A stretch of DNA of 64,000 nucleotides from an uncultured Methanolobus sp. (GTDB lineage Archaea > Halobacteriota > Methanosarcinia > Methanosarcinales > Methanosarcinaceae). Location: positions 372,001-436,000 of the forward strand of contig NZ_OY763421.1 of NCBI RefSeq assembly GCF_963667555.1. Direction: 5' to 3'. Shown in pieces: positions 54,961 to 64,000 of the stretch. Position 1 is the stretch's first letter. Every line of letters begins with the position of its first letter. The notes beneath the pieces are model-generated. The model had not been told where the DNA came from. It ran no database searches and was given only the letters and a program-made list of their open reading frames with translations. The position numbers and the translations under genes were made by a program.

Positions 54961-55482
54961 TCAAAACTTTTCTCCGTATTTTTCGCTGAAAACTATGTCT
55001 TCAAGTTCCTTGCGGGACGGACTTTTGCCACTTTCGGCAGGTTTGCCTATTGCAATTACTGCCATAAGCTCCAGAGAATCAGGACAACTTAGAATCAAGT
55101 TAACTTTATCTGACTGGTTCAGGATCTCTCCAAGCCACACTGCTCCAAGTCCAAGGTCACAGCATGCAAGTAACATGTTCTGTATGGCTGCACCGATGGC
55201 CTGTATGTCCTTTGTTTTGTTGTACATCGTTTCAGTGTCAAGGTAGACTGCTATTAGCAGGGGTGCACTCTGAACTATGGTTGAATAATGTGTGCAGCCT
55301 GCAAGCTCTTTCATGGTTTTTTTATCTTTGATGACTATGAACTTCCATGGCTGGTTATTAAGTCCCGAGGGTGCCCACTTTGCTGCTTCAAGTATGGTTA
55401 TTATATCTTCATCGTCTATTGCTTCATCTTTGTATTTTCTGATGCTTCTTCTTGAAAAGATCGTGTCAATTACTTCAGGCAT
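54961..55482 (-). CDS. Nitroreductase-family protein
   Basis: 173 residues from the ATG after GGAGGTATCGAT; the longer frame upstream is rejected. FMN-dependent fold: MPEVIDTIFSRRSIRKYKDEAI at the N-terminus, WAPSGLNNQPWKF, and C-terminal GAVWLGEIL and IGKPAESGKSPSRKEL. Such proteins reduce quinones, flavins or nitro compounds using NAD(P)H. In methanogens physiological substrates are unknown. Stands 80 bases downstream of ilvC on the same strand but behind a terminator. Confidence 0.93.
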   Translation of the reverse strand: MPEVIDTIFSRRSIRKYKDEAIDDEDIITILEAAKWAPSGLNNQPWKFIVIKDKKTMKELAGCTHYSTIVQSAPLLIAVYLDTETMYNKTKDIQAIGAAIQNMLLACCDLGLGAVWLGEILNQSDKVNLILSCPDSLELMAVIAIGKPAESGKSPSRKELEDIVFSEKYGEKF

Positions 55483-55535
55483 ATCGATACCTCCGGTTAA
55501 AAAGAAATTATTGTAAGTTTGTCTGTAAAAAAGAA

Positions 55536-55566
55536 TAAAAAAGGTTGTGTAGACCAATTGATCTAC
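55536..55566 (-). terminator. ilv operon terminator
   Basis: Stem GTAGA/TCTAC overlapping the ilvC stop codon, followed on the minus strand by CAACCTTTTTT. Confidence 0.55.
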
Positions 55567-56570
55567 TTTTCGTTAAGCTCACTGTTAAGCCATGGCATCT
55601 TAGCTCTGATCTCTTTGCCGATGACTTCCAGTGGGTGTTCTCTGTCCTGTCTCTCCATTGCGGTAAGGACTGGTCTGTTTGCCTTGCCTTCGAGTACGAA
55701 CTCACGTGCGAACTCACCGTTCTGGATCCTCTCAAGAGCATCGTACATAGCTTCTCTAGAAAGCTCGTTGATGACCTTTGGACCAACTGTCATTCCGCCG
55801 TATTCTGCAGTGTTGGATACGGAGTACCACATCTTGTCAAGGCCGCCCTCGTGAATGAGGTCGACAATGAGCTTAAGCTCGTGGCATGTCTCAAAGTATG
55901 CCATCTCTGGCTGGTAACCAGCTTCGATGAGTACTTCAAAGGAAGTCTTGATAAGTGATGCAACACCACCACAGAGGTCTACCTGCTCACCAAAGAGGTC
56001 AGTCTCGGTTTCCTCACGGAATGATGTCTTGTAAACTCCTGCACGTGTACAACCGACACCCTTTGCGTGTGCAAGTGCAAGATCCATTGCCTTTCCAGTT
56101 GCATCCTGATAGACTGCTACAAGACCTGGAACTCCGGCGCCGTCAACATATGTCCTTCTGACAAGGTGTCCAGGGCTCTTTGGAGCTACCATGTAGACAT
56201 CGATGTCGCTCTGTGGGATGATCTGGTTGTAGTGGATGTTGAATCCGTGTGAGAATACGATTGCGTTACCTGCTTCAAGTCCTGGTTCGATCTCGTTGTA
56301 GTAGACCTGTGCCTGTGTCTCGTCAGGGAGGAGGATCTGAATGACATCTGCCATCTTTGCTGCTTCTGCAACTGTCATGACCTTAAGGCCGTCTTCTTCT
56401 GCCTGCTTCCAGCGTCTGCTTCCCTTTCTAAGACCGATAGTTACGTCAAGTCCTGAGTCATGCAGGTTCTGAGCCTGTGCGTGTCCCTGGCTTCCATAAC
56501 CCATTACAGCGATCTTTTTACCTTTAAGCAGATTAAGGTCTGCATCGTTATCATAATACATTTGTGCCAT
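55563..56570 (-). CDS. ilvC: Ketol-acid reductoisomerase
   Basis: 335 residues, class I size. N-terminal Rossmann fold with [16 protein letters not shown] (NADPH loop; GLRKGSRRW follows), [13 protein letters not shown], and the knotted C-terminal domain with SGVNFLF-like counterpart [12 protein letters not shown] and [11 protein letters not shown] (metal-binding acidic residues). Third step of valine/isoleucine synthesis: isomerises and reduces acetolactate or acetohydroxybutyrate in the cytoplasm. Last gene of the cimA-ilvBNC operon, 62 bases after ilvN. Ribosome site GAGGTACACACA. Confidence 0.98.
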   Translation of the reverse strand: MAQMYYDNDADLNLLKGKKIAVMGYGSQGHAQAQNLHDSGLDVTIGLRKGSRRWKQAEEDGLKVMTVAEAAKMADVIQILLPDETQAQVYYNEIEPGLEAGNAIVFSHGFNIHYNQIIPQSDIDVYMVAPKSPGHLVRRTYVDGAGVPGLVAVYQDATGKAMDLALAHAKGVGCTRAGVYKTSFREETETDLFGEQVDLCGGVASLIKTSFEVLIEAGYQPEMAYFETCHELKLIVDLIHEGGLDKMWYSVSNTAEYGGMTVGPKVINELSREAMYDALERIQNGEFAREFVLEGKANRPVLTAMERQDREHPLEVIGKEIRAKMPWLNSELNEK

Positions 56571-56632
56571 TGTGTGTACCTCTAATCAAAATTTATCATT
56601 TATAATTAAAACACCTATAAGTGTTTGAATAA

Positions 56633-57118
56633 TTAAGAACTCTTCTGTCCTCTTCTAAGTGCAACCTTTCCGGTTCTTACCATTTCCTTTATTCCAAATG
56701 GTTTGAGCAACTGTTCGATCGCAGTGATCTTCCCGTCGTCACCTGTTACTTCAATGATCATGGATTTTGAAGCAACATCAATGATGCGTGCACGGAATAT
56801 GTCTGCTATCTGCATGATCTCGGAACGGTTTGTCACGTCTGAGTTGACCTTTATCAAAGCCAGTTCTCTTTCAACTGATTCTTCGGATTTAAGGTCTGTG
56901 ACCCTGATCACATCAATGAGCTTGTTAAGCTGCTTTGTGACCTGTTCCAGTACTTCATCATCTCCCATGACAACAATGGTCATGCGGGAAATTGTAGGGT
57001 CATCAGTGACTCCTACTGTAAGACTGTCAATGTTATATCCTCTTCTGGAGAACATTCCTGCGACTCTTGAGAGTACTCCGTATTTGTTCTCGACCAGAAC
57101 TGCAAGTGTGTGTCTCAT
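56633..57118 (-). CDS. ilvN: Acetolactate synthase regulatory subunit
   Basis: 161 residues, the typical IlvH/IlvN length. N-terminal ACT domain ([30 protein letters not shown], shown in part) that binds valine, and a C-terminal ALS_ss_C domain (about 80-155, [18 protein letters not shown]). It activates the catalytic subunit and gives feedback inhibition by valine. Its start overlaps the ilvB stop by four bases (ATGA), indicating coupled translation and equal expression. Confidence 0.97.
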   Translation of the reverse strand: MRHTLAVLVENKYGVLSRVAGMFSRRGYNIDSLTVGVTDDPTISRMTIVVMGDDEVLEQVTKQLNKLIDVIRVTDLKSEESVERELALIKVNSDVTNRSEIMQIADIFRARIIDVASKSMIIEVTGDDGKITAIEQLLKPFGIKEMVRTGKVALRRGQKSS

Positions 57119-58812
57119 TCTTTCCTCTCCAGGTCAAGTATTTCGTTGATCGCAGCACCTGCCGGTACCATCGGTGATACGTTCTCTTCCTCTTCAACAA
57201 CAAAGTCAATGACTGTCGGCCTGCCAGATGCAATAGCCTCTTCAATAGCAGGGCGTACTTCATCACGCTTTGTGGCTCTAAGTCCCAGTGCGCCATATGC
57301 TTCAGCAAGCTTTACAAAGTCAACACTGTTCTGGATGCATGTTGAAGAATATCTCTTATTATGGAAAAGCTCCTGCCACTGTCTTACCATTCCAAGGTAT
57401 CCGTTATTGAATACAGCAACAATTACCGGTACATTCTCCTGAACTGCTGTTGCAAGCTCCTGTGAGTTCATCTGGAATGAACCGTCACCTGCAATGTCAA
57501 AGACAACCTTATCAGGTCTTGCGATTTTTGCACCAATGGATGCAGGGAATCCGTAACCCATTGTTCCAAGTCCACCTGATGTGATAAATGTCCTTGGTTC
57601 GCTGAACCTGAAGTACTGTGCAGCCCACATCTGGTGCTGTCCGACTTCAGTGACAATGATAGCATCCTTGCATGCCTCGGTTATCTGCTCGATAATGTAC
57701 TGAGGTTTAATTCCGTCACCTGTTGCAGGTTCGATGTAATGAAGTGGATGTACTTTCTTCCAGTGTGCTATCCTGTCAAGCCATTTCTCAGACTGTGCAG
57801 GTTCTGCATATTTCAGCAGTTTCTGAAGGATCCACTTTGCATCGCCTACAATTGGAATATCGACCTTGACATTCTTTGATATCTCTGCCGGGTCAATGTC
57901 TATGTGGATGATCTTTGCGTTAGATGCAAAAGCTTTGAGCTTGCCGGTTACCCTGTCGTCGAATCTTGCTCCTACTGCGATGAGGAGATCAGATTCCTGT
58001 ATGGCATAGTTTGCATATTTGGTGCCATGCATTCCTGGCATTCCAAGGAAAAGCTCATGTTCTACGGGGAATCCACCCATGCCTGTCAGGGTTGTTGTTA
58101 CAGGTGCTTTTATTTTCTCTGCAAGCTCTCTCAGTTCTTTGCTGGCATCGGAACTTATGACACCACCACCTGCGTAGATCACAGGGTTCTTTGATTCTTT
58201 TATTGCAGAAGCAGCTCTTTTAACCTGTTGCAGGTTACCCTGGTATGTTGGCTTGTAGCCTCTTAGGTCAACTTTGTCAGGGTAATAAAAATCGATTTCC
58301 TGTACTGTGATGTCCTTTGGAAGGTCAACGAGTACCGGTCCGGGTCTTCCTGTGGATGCTATGTGGAATGCTTCCTTGATGACCTTTGGAAGTTCATTTG
58401 CATCCTGCACAAGGTAATTGTGCTTTGTTATTGGCATTGTTATGCCTGTGATATTTGCTTCCTGGAATGCATCGTTGCCTAAAAGACTGCTAGGTACCTG
58501 TCCGGTGAAAACCACCATTGGTATGGAGTCCATGTATGCGTTTGCAATTCCGGTTACAAGATTTGTTGCACCAGGTCCGGAGGTCGCAATGCATACTCCG
58601 GTCTTTCCTGTTGCTCTTGCATATCCTTCCGCTGCATGGGCAGCAGCCTGTTCGTGGCGGACAAGTATGTGACGGATGTCCGCGTCATAAAGTTCGTCAT
58701 ATATAGGGAGCAGTACACCGCCGGGATATCCGAAGATAGTATCTACACCTTCTCTGTACAGGCACTCGATGAGGGCTCTTGCACCTGTCATTTTTTCCGT
58801 CGATTCAGTCAT
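57115..58812 (-). CDS. ilvB: Acetolactate synthase catalytic subunit
   Basis: 565 residues. ThDP-dependent enzyme with N-terminal [19 protein letters not shown] (catalytic Glu), middle FAD-type domain and C-terminal [15 protein letters not shown]...NNGYLGM (ThDP/Mg motif, abridged). Makes acetolactate from pyruvate and acetohydroxybutyrate from 2-ketobutyrate, which cimA supplies. 66 bases after cimA. Ribosome site GAGGTTTCAT. Confidence 0.98.
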   Translation of the reverse strand: MTESTEKMTGARALIECLYREGVDTIFGYPGGVLLPIYDELYDADIRHILVRHEQAAAHAAEGYARATGKTGVCIATSGPGATNLVTGIANAYMDSIPMVVFTGQVPSSLLGNDAFQEANITGITMPITKHNYLVQDANELPKVIKEAFHIASTGRPGPVLVDLPKDITVQEIDFYYPDKVDLRGYKPTYQGNLQQVKRAASAIKESKNPVIYAGGGVISSDASKELRELAEKIKAPVTTTLTGMGGFPVEHELFLGMPGMHGTKYANYAIQESDLLIAVGARFDDRVTGKLKAFASNAKIIHIDIDPAEISKNVKVDIPIVGDAKWILQKLLKYAEPAQSEKWLDRIAHWKKVHPLHYIEPATGDGIKPQYIIEQITEACKDAIIVTEVGQHQMWAAQYFRFSEPRTFITSGGLGTMGYGFPASIGAKIARPDKVVFDIAGDGSFQMNSQELATAVQENVPVIVAVFNNGYLGMVRQWQELFHNKRYSSTCIQNSVDFVKLAEAYGALGLRATKRDEVRPAIEEAIASGRPTVIDFVVEEEENVSPMVPAGAAINEILDLERKE

Positions 58813-58878
58813 ATGAAACCTCTGAAATGTAAATTATCTGCGTTAATTGATAGTATCTGCCTTATATGTTTCTGATAA

Positions 58879-60357
58879 TCAGATGAGGCGGTTTATTCCA
58901 TTAATAACAGCTTCCACGGATGCCATTACTATGTCTGTCCTTGAACCTCTGGCGGTGACCATCTTTCCGTCCTTTGAGAGCTTCACAAGTACTTCTACAA
59001 GGGCATCAGTTCCACCGCTGATGGCGTCTACATGATATTCCTCAAGCTGGACATCGGCAATTCCTGATATGCCCTTCTTGATGCTTGCAAAGGCTGCGTC
59101 CACAGGTCCGTCTCCGATACCTGCCTCAACGACTTCCTGCCCATCAACTTTGAGTTTAACAGATGCCGTAGGTGTAACTCTGTTACCCGATACAACGGTG
59201 TATTCTTCAAGAATGACCTTTGCTTCTCTCTGGATGCTAAGGACAGTTTCAGTGATAGTCTGCAGGTCTGCATCAGTCACTTTCTTACCGTGGTCTCCCA
59301 GTTCCTTTACACGATCAAGAATCTCGTGCAACTGTGAATCATCAACCTCAAAGCCCATTTCCTTTACTGCAAGGGTCACGGAGCTCTTGCCTGCATGCTT
59401 TCCAAGGACGATCTTCCTTTCTCTTCCAAGTACCTCGGGCTTTATTGGCTCGTATGTAGATGTATCGGCCAGTAATCCATGTACGTGGATGCCCGCCTCA
59501 TGGGTAAATGCATTACCGCCGATGAGTGATTTGTTAGGTGCCACAGGTATACCTGTGAGCCTGCTTACAAGCCTTGAGGTCTTGAAGAGCTCTTTTGTGT
59601 TAATTCCGGTTTTGTGTTTATATAACCATTCAATGGTCATCACAACTTCTTCCAGTGCAGTATTTCCGGCTCTTTCACCAATTCCATTAATGGTCACATG
59701 GGCCTGCTGCGCTCCTCCTCTTAAGGCTGCTATTGTATTGGCAGTTCCAAGACCAAAGTCGTTGTGGCAGTGAATACTGACCGGTGCCTTTACTGCTGCG
59801 CAGATGTCACTGAAAACAAGTTCTGCCTTCTCAGGTACAAGTAAACCAACGGTATCGCAATAACATAATCTGTCTGCGCCTGCATCGACTCCGTCATTAT
59901 ATAATGATTTGAGGAAGTCAACATCTGCCCTGGAGGCATCTTCACCGCTGAGTTCTACAATAAGGCCATGTTCCTTTGCATATTCTGTGGTCTCAATGGC
60001 CATCTTCCTGACAGCTTCCCTGTCCTTCTTGAGCTTCACATTGATGTGTAAGTCTGATACAGGTGCCACAAGGTGGATTGAATCTACATCGCATGCCAAT
60101 GCATAATCTACATCTGGCTTCATGATCCTGCAATAACTGCAGATCTCTGCGTTCAACCCTTCAGCAACCACGGCTCTGATGGACTCGCGTTCACCTTCTG
60201 AAGTGATGGCTGAGCCTGCTTCGATGACATTTACGCCAAGCTCATCAAGCTTTGTAGCAATAGCTACCTTGTCCTTGCTGGTAAGCGCTACGCCTGGTGT
60301 CTGTTCGCCGTCTCTAAGAGTTGTGTCTAAAAACCGGACATTTTCGAATAATATAAT
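58879..60357 (-). CDS. cimA: (R)-citramalate synthase, non-canonical start
   Basis: About 492 residues. The first ATG/GTG-type start gives only 430 residues and loses the conserved head. The sequence upstream in frame reads ENVRFLDTTLRDGEQTPG and then AGSAITSEGERES, so it is coding; AGSAITSxGER marks citramalate synthase (MJ1392 type), not 2-isopropylmalate synthase. No ATG, GTG or TTG exists between the upstream in-frame TGA and this head; ATT or ATA about five to eight bases after GAGGGAT are the only candidates. TIM-barrel motif SIHCHNDFG and C-terminal regulatory LeuA-like domain (about 360-490) are intact. Makes citramalate from pyruvate and acetyl-CoA for isoleucine. Confidence 0.92.
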   Translation of the reverse strand: MILFENVRFLDTTLRDGEQTPGVALTSKDKVAIATKLDELGVNVIEAGSAITSEGERESIRAVVAEGLNAEICSYCRIMKPDVDYALACDVDSIHLVAPVSDLHINVKLKKDREAVRKMAIETTEYAKEHGLIVELSGEDASRADVDFLKSLYNDGVDAGADRLCYCDTVGLLVPEKAELVFSDICAAVKAPVSIHCHNDFGLGTANTIAALRGGAQQAHVTINGIGERAGNTALEEVVMTIEWLYKHKTGINTKELFKTSRLVSRLTGIPVAPNKSLIGGNAFTHEAGIHVHGLLADTSTYEPIKPEVLGRERKIVLGKHAGKSSVTLAVKEMGFEVDDSQLHEILDRVKELGDHGKKVTDADLQTITETVLSIQREAKVILEEYTVVSGNRVTPTASVKLKVDGQEVVEAGIGDGPVDAAFASIKKGISGIADVQLEEYHVDAISGGTDALVEVLVKLSKDGKMVTARGSRTDIVMASVEAVINGINRLI

Positions 60358-60432
60358 CCCTCACGATATTTGTCTGTCACTGAGTAGCAACAGCTTAGAG
60401 GGATACACTGAAGTGCTATATATGTATAACGA
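60358..60432 (-). promoter_or_regulatory. cimA leader: Leu-codon frame and hidden ribosome site
   Basis: TATA-like TTATACATATATAG lies at 60417-60430, complement. The leader contains a 15-codon frame, GTG TAT CCC TCT AAG CTG TTG CTA CTC AGT ... TGA, with four leucine codons in a row. Its stop overlaps the ribosome site GAGGGAT of cimA. ATCCCTC (60398-60404) inside the frame can pair perfectly with GAGGGAT (60356-60362) and so close the cimA site. Alternative reading: it is a lost N-terminal part of cimA interrupted by TGA. Confidence 0.55.
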
Positions 60433-60463
60433 TTAATTTATCATGATTCTTCATGAAAATAAG

Positions 60464-60482
60464 CAGGGGACATAATCCCCTG
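60464..60482 (-). terminator. Terminator of the M42 peptidase gene
   Basis: Stem CAGGGGA/TCCCCTG with a 5-base loop, 20 bases after the stop on the minus strand, followed by CTTATTTTC. Confidence 0.6.
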
Positions 60483-60501
60483 AAAGTCGTTCAAATTTAA
60501 A

Positions 60502-61548
60502 TCAGAAATAGTCGTTCACAGTAAGAATTGCTTTTGCTAAAAGGTCAGAACAGCTCTGCAGGTCTGCAAGGTCAAGAACTTCCACAGGTGAGTGTATGTA
60601 TCTTGTTGCAACGCTGAGTACTGTTGACGGGATTCCTTCTCTTGTAAGGTGAATGGCTGTTGCATCAGTTGTACCACCATCTCCGACATCTGTCTGGTAG
60701 GCGATCTCATTCTTCTCAGCAGTTTCTATGAGCCATTTAATGACCTGTGGTGAAGCAATAATTCCTCTTCCAGCCGCATCAGCTATTGTTATGACTCCTC
60801 CTTTTCCTGTGTCAAGAGAGGATTCATTCTTGCTCATGCCAGGATGGTCTCCAGGGATGGTTGTGTCAATTGCTATTGCAATGTCAGGGTCAAGCCCGAA
60901 AGCTGAGGTGCGCGCACCTTTAAGGCCCACTTCTTCCTGCACGGTTCCAACAGCATAAATAGTTGCTTTTATATCCATTTCTGCCAGCTGGCGCATGGCA
61001 TCGATCATAATTGCGCATCCTGCTCTGTTGTCGAATGCTTTACCAGTTATCTTGCCATTTGCGAGCTTCTTAACTTCACGGTCCATTGAAACGGGTGTTC
61101 CAACAATCACTCCCATGCTCATTGCATCTTCTTTGTCCTTTGCACCGATGTCAATGAACATATCTTTTGCTTCAGGTGGTTTTTTCCTGTCCTCAGGTTT
61201 CATTACATGTGGTGGTTTGGAACCGATTACTCCAGGTATTTGTCCTTTAGTAGTATGAACAATGACTCTCTGGCTATGGAGAGTTGGGTCATACCATCCA
61301 CCAATTTTTACAAATTTGAGGAAACCATTATCATCAATGTACTTGACCATCAGGCCGATCTCATCCATGTGAGCAGCAAGCATTATTGATGGCCCTTCTC
61401 CTTTTCTCACAGCTATGAGGTTTCCCATCTTGTCAGTTCTCATCTCATCAACGTAAGGCTTGAGCTCTTCTTCAAGAATGGTTCTGATATTACCTTCACT
61501 ACCTGATATTCCATGAGCATTTGATAATTTTGTAATTAGTTCTTCCAT
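60502..61548 (-). CDS. M42 family metallo-aminopeptidase
   Basis: 348 residues (an ATG three codons earlier is also possible). Signatures of M42 tetrahedral aminopeptidases: AAHMDEIGLMV (first metal His-Asp), KAFDNRAGCAI (bridging Asp), GTVQEEVGLKGA (Glu pair: catalytic base and metal ligand), AIDTTIPGD and the last metal His in ATRYIHSPVEV. Cleaves N-terminal residues from peptides in the cytoplasm, completing proteasome products. Stands alone, separated from cimA by a terminator. Confidence 0.96.
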   Translation of the reverse strand: MEELITKLSNAHGISGSEGNIRTILEEELKPYVDEMRTDKMGNLIAVRKGEGPSIMLAAHMDEIGLMVKYIDDNGFLKFVKIGGWYDPTLHSQRVIVHTTKGQIPGVIGSKPPHVMKPEDRKKPPEAKDMFIDIGAKDKEDAMSMGVIVGTPVSMDREVKKLANGKITGKAFDNRAGCAIMIDAMRQLAEMDIKATIYAVGTVQEEVGLKGARTSAFGLDPDIAIAIDTTIPGDHPGMSKNESSLDTGKGGVITIADAAGRGIIASPQVIKWLIETAEKNEIAYQTDVGDGGTTDATAIHLTREGIPSTVLSVATRYIHSPVEVLDLADLQSCSDLLAKAILTVNDYF

Positions 61549-61651
61549 GATAATCATCTTTGATGTTATTCAGGGAAGTATACGCTTGAAGGAATATAAG
61601 TGTTAGAGTTTAAATGAATTAAAATGAGAATTTAAAAAAAAGAGAAAATGG

Positions 61652-61673
61652 GAGTAAGTTAGTTAACTTACTC
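61652..61673 (-). terminator. Terminator overlapping the PEF-CTERM gene stop
   Basis: Stem GAGTAAGTT/AACTTACTC (9 pairs, 4-base loop) includes the stop codon, and is followed by CATTTTCTCTTTTTTTT on the minus strand. Confidence 0.75.
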
Positions 61674-62198
61674 TTCCTTGCGGCGCTGCATGAAGAATGC
61701 AAGACCGATTATTGCAGCTACTGGGAGTGCAATTGTTGGGAATTCTGGGATAGTCTCAATGGTTCTTGAAGCTGTCTGGAATTCTACTGTTTCTCCACCT
61801 GCGCCTACTTCTATGTAGTAGCGTGCTCCTTCTGGTGCATTTTCATCAAGTGAAACTGTTATTACACCAGTGTCCATGTAACTGGCTCCGCCTGGGATGA
61901 ATCCATCAGGGGTGTATGCAGTATCGAACTCTATAGTTACATCGCTTGCACTTGCTGTTGCTGGGGATCCTGCTCTTACACTAATGTCCTCAACTGTATA
62001 TTCAAAAAATTCATCATATTCAGCTGGGATTATTGATGAAGCGTAATAACTGAGTACTATTGACTCACCTGGCTTCAAAAGTACAGGGTTTGCTGCAACG
62101 TTGTTTCCTGCTGCATCATACAATACTGCCTGGTAGGCAGATGCAGTTCCGGCCATAGCTATTATGGCTATAAAAAGCATTACTAATATTTTCTTCAT
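61668..62198 (-). CDS. Exported protein with PEF-CTERM sorting tail
   Basis: 176 residues. Signal peptide (KKILVMLFIAIIAMAGTASA), a small beta domain (about 25-145) with no cysteine, and the tail IPEFPTIALPVAAIIGLAFF + MQRRKEE, a clear PEF-CTERM signal recognised by an archaeosortase. After cleavage it would be attached to the envelope lipid. The domain (AAGNNVAANPVLLKPGESIVLSYYA region) resembles other small methanosarcinal PEF-CTERM proteins of unknown role. Separate promoter; the next gene on the same strand is also a surface protein. Confidence 0.88.
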   Translation of the reverse strand: MKKILVMLFIAIIAMAGTASAYQAVLYDAAGNNVAANPVLLKPGESIVLSYYASSIIPAEYDEFFEYTVEDISVRAGSPATASASDVTIEFDTAYTPDGFIPGGASYMDTGVITVSLDENAPEGARYYIEVGAGGETVEFQTASRTIETIPEFPTIALPVAAIIGLAFFMQRRKEE

Positions 62199-62321
62199 TT
62201 TCGTACCACCTCTTATATTTCAAAGATTTTTACTGTTATGCTTCCTTTGTATTTTTTCTATAAATACCTTTGCAATCAGTGCCAGAAGTCATACTCATCA
62301 TAATGATGAGGTATGTATTAT

Positions 62322-64000
62322 TTATGACACGTAGAATGTCCATTCTTCATTTACTGAATTGCCTGCCTGATCAAATACAGTTAATTCTATGGTGTTTTCC
62401 CCTTCAAGTAGATCGTTAGCCAGGTAGAACAAAGAACTATATCCTATCTCTGTATCCGAAGTTACATCTACTCCATTTACTTTTAATACTAATTTTGTCT
62501 TGTCGATACCTGTCCTGTCATCAGTATATGATGCAGTTATCGTATATGTGCCTGTAGAGATGGTGTCTCCATCCTTAGGAGAATAACTTTCTATAACAGG
62601 TTCTTCTCTGTCAATTACAAAAGTATCTTCTTCGTAAAGCTGTTCATTATTTAATGTCTTAGCTTTTGCAATGATCCTTGCTACACCATCGTGGGTATCA
62701 TCTTCTATGTCGATACTATATGTATATTCATTTTCATCCTTGCTTTCATAGGTAGCATCTATTTCATATCCATATCTATCTATTATAGTTACAGTTGGTT
62801 CTTTTTCCAAAGCTGTAGACGATGATATCCTCAGTTCTGCATCATCTGACGTCTTTTCTGGGATCACTGTTATTGTTAGTTCTTCTAATGACTCATCAGT
62901 GTATAAAGTACCAAAAGTATATGCAGTATTGTTGGAATAATCTGTCGCGATTACTTCAATATCGAATGTATCCTGGACTTTGATCGTATATTTACTGCTC
63001 CATGTTATGTAGTCATCTGTGCCAAGTTCTATTGTTTCTGCAGAACCGAAGTTTTGCGGGGTGATTATACATGTTACTTCAGACAATTCCTTGTTTGAAT
63101 CTACAGTTATGTATGTTGTCTCGGTTGCAGGATTTGGTGTAATATCCAGTTCTATTTCAGGTGCAGAACTATCTATGGTAGTGCTTGCATCTGGATTTGA
63201 ATCGGTAATTTCCTTATTTAGTGCGTTATCAACCGCTAAGGATCTGAAATAATATGTAGTTCCCTGTTTACCTTCAAATTCTGCTGCTGTTCTGGTAGTC
63301 TTTGTGATCCAGTTATTCCATGCGACACCATCTGTGGAATATTGGATGTCGTAATAATAAATTCCTGATCCGGAATCAGTTCCATTCCATTCTACAGTAA
63401 ACCTGGGGTTACTTGTCTTTGGAAGTGGGGATACTTTTGATGTTGGAAGGTCGAATTCAACCGTGTTATCTTCTCTTAAGTATGGTGAAAGTGCTGATTC
63501 AGGAATGAAACTAACTTCGTCGATGATAAGTTCAACTGGTTTCATATCCTGAAGTCTTCCCTGTAGAAGTATGAATGAAAGGGTATTGTTGCCTTCCTGC
63601 AATGTTACAGGCACTTCAATATGCTGCCAGCCCTCATCACCGTTAACACCGTCAGTCCAGACAAGTTCTCTGTTGAACACTATTCTCTTAGACTGAGTTT
63701 CATCTTTGTCTGCAGTACCTTTAGTGTATGTGTCCTTCAGGTAGCAGGAAAGAATAACACTGGCAGATTCGTCACTATATATCACCTGTTGCAGTGTGTG
63801 TGTATTATACTGGTTAGCAATTCCTTCATAACTTGCATTAATGACAAATCCATGAGATGAATAAATTCCAGAACCATTCATGTAGTATCCTGATGCAATG
63901 GTATCATTGGTTGTGATGAACTCCCATCCGTCTTCAGATTCCATGGATGGATTTATTATTTCTACAAAGTCTATTACGTCATGTTCTTCTGTTTTTACTG
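62322..64000 (-). CDS. Large surface protein, N-terminus beyond window
   Basis: Open across the right edge (559 codons visible, so the start and signal peptide lie outside). The visible part has a carbohydrate-binding-like beta sandwich (VTLQEGNNTLSFILLQGRLQD region), a fibronectin-III-like module (RFTVEWNGTDSGSGIYYYDIQY), and several Ig-like modules to the end, the last reading DDRTGIDKTKLVLKVNGVDV...FDQAGNSVNEEWTFYVS. It has no C-terminal anchor or CTERM tail, so it must be held by its missing N-terminus or by another protein. Probably adhesion or envelope structure. Confidence 0.8.
   Translation of the reverse strand, partial: VKTEEHDVIDFVEIINPSMESEDGWEFITTNDTIASGYYMNGSGIYSSHGFVINASYEGIANQYNTHTLQQVIYSDESASVILSCYLKDTYTKGTADKDETQSKRIVFNRELVWTDGVNGDEGWQHIEVPVTLQEGNNTLSFILLQGRLQDMKPVELIIDEVSFIPESALSPYLREDNTVEFDLPTSKVSPLPKTSNPRFTVEWNGTDSGSGIYYYDIQYSTDGVAWNNWITKTTRTAAEFEGKQGTTYYFRSLAVDNALNKEITDSNPDASTTIDSSAPEIELDITPNPATETTYITVDSNKELSEVTCIITPQNFGSAETIELGTDDYITWSSKYTIKVQDTFDIEVIATDYSNNTAYTFGTLYTDESLEELTITVIPEKTSDDAELRISSSTALEKEPTVTIIDRYGYEIDATYESKDENEYTYSIDIEDDTHDGVARIIAKAKTLNNEQLYEEDTFVIDREEPVIESYSPKDGDTISTGTYTITASYTDDRTGIDKTKLVLKVNGVDVTSDTEIGYSSLFYLANDLLEGENTIELTVFDQAGNSVNEEWTFYVS

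Noticed and set aside
58879..60357. Calling the gene 2-isopropylmalate synthase (leuA)
   Set aside because: AGSAITSEGER and the order with ilvBNC fit citramalate synthase; leuA-type sequences differ at this motif.
1..64000. CRISPR arrays, prophage, integrases or rRNA
   Set aside because: No regularly spaced direct repeats, phage or integrase genes, or rRNA sequence were seen in the window.

Overview
The window reads as chromosomal DNA of a methylotrophic methanogen of the Methanosarcinaceae, most like Methanolobus or a close relative. The evidence is a membrane-embedded archaeal LonB protease, an S-layer protein with two tandem DUF1608 (S_layer_MA type) domains, PEF- and PGF-like CTERM sorting tails, methanosarcinal multi-PAS hybrid kinases, archaeal citramalate synthase and archaeal TATA-box promoters. 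No transposase, integrase, rRNA or CRISPR array is visible, and coding density is high.

Layout. 0-9 kb: 3' part of lonB on the minus strand, a secreted protein of unknown function, a tRNA Val-Phe-Gly cluster, a beta-helix surface protein, a MATE exporter, two very small membrane proteins and a GH13 alpha-amylase. 9-14 kb: a Met-rich zinc-ribbon protein, a DUF3795 protein, an ExbB/DUF2149 pair and the S-layer protein. 14.3-29.8 kb: one minus-strand directon of 13 genes for glycogen synthesis and breakdown (GT3 synthase, GalT-like transferase, two GT4/5 transferases, two GH57 proteins, GH15 glucoamylase, debranching enzyme). It also carries a V4R sensor protein, a small winged-helix protein, and a MscS-DUF432-CorA trio. 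29.9-36.5 kb: two large paralogous hybrid histidine kinases. 36.7-43.2 kb: MscS channel, amphipathic helical protein, CNNM-type transporter, a P-type ATPase resembling the Na+/K+ class, and MarC. 43.7-47.3 kb: a third large multi-PAS kinase. 47.5-54.7 kb: peroxiredoxin, MBL hydrolase, thiC, an anchored extracytoplasmic protein and topoisomerase IA. 55-60.4 kb: nitroreductase and a cimA-ilvB-ilvN-ilvC isoleucine/valine operon. 60.5-64 kb: an M42 aminopeptidase and two surface proteins, the last running off the window.

How the genes work together. The glycogen directon combines polymer synthesis, debranching and hydrolysis under what looks like one promoter, with turgor and magnesium channel genes embedded. 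This suggests coupling of storage-carbon turnover to osmotic or ionic state. The separate GH13 amylase at 7.3 kb may join the same pathway. Two other storage genes, a nucleotide-sugar pyrophosphorylase and a classical branching enzyme, are not in the window.

The most novel-looking items are non-coding. (1) Two candidate small RNAs (43455-43580 and 54814-54940) each begin about 25 nt after a TATA box and fold into strong stems. They display ACCTCC, the complement of the Shine-Dalgarno core, in loop or single-stranded positions. (2) A family of five dispersed repeats of about 270-310 bp carries conserved hairpins. Four of them form two inverted pairs bracketing genes. (3) cimA has no normal start codon. 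It is preceded by a 15-codon frame with four consecutive leucine codons whose sequence can pair with the ribosome-binding site.
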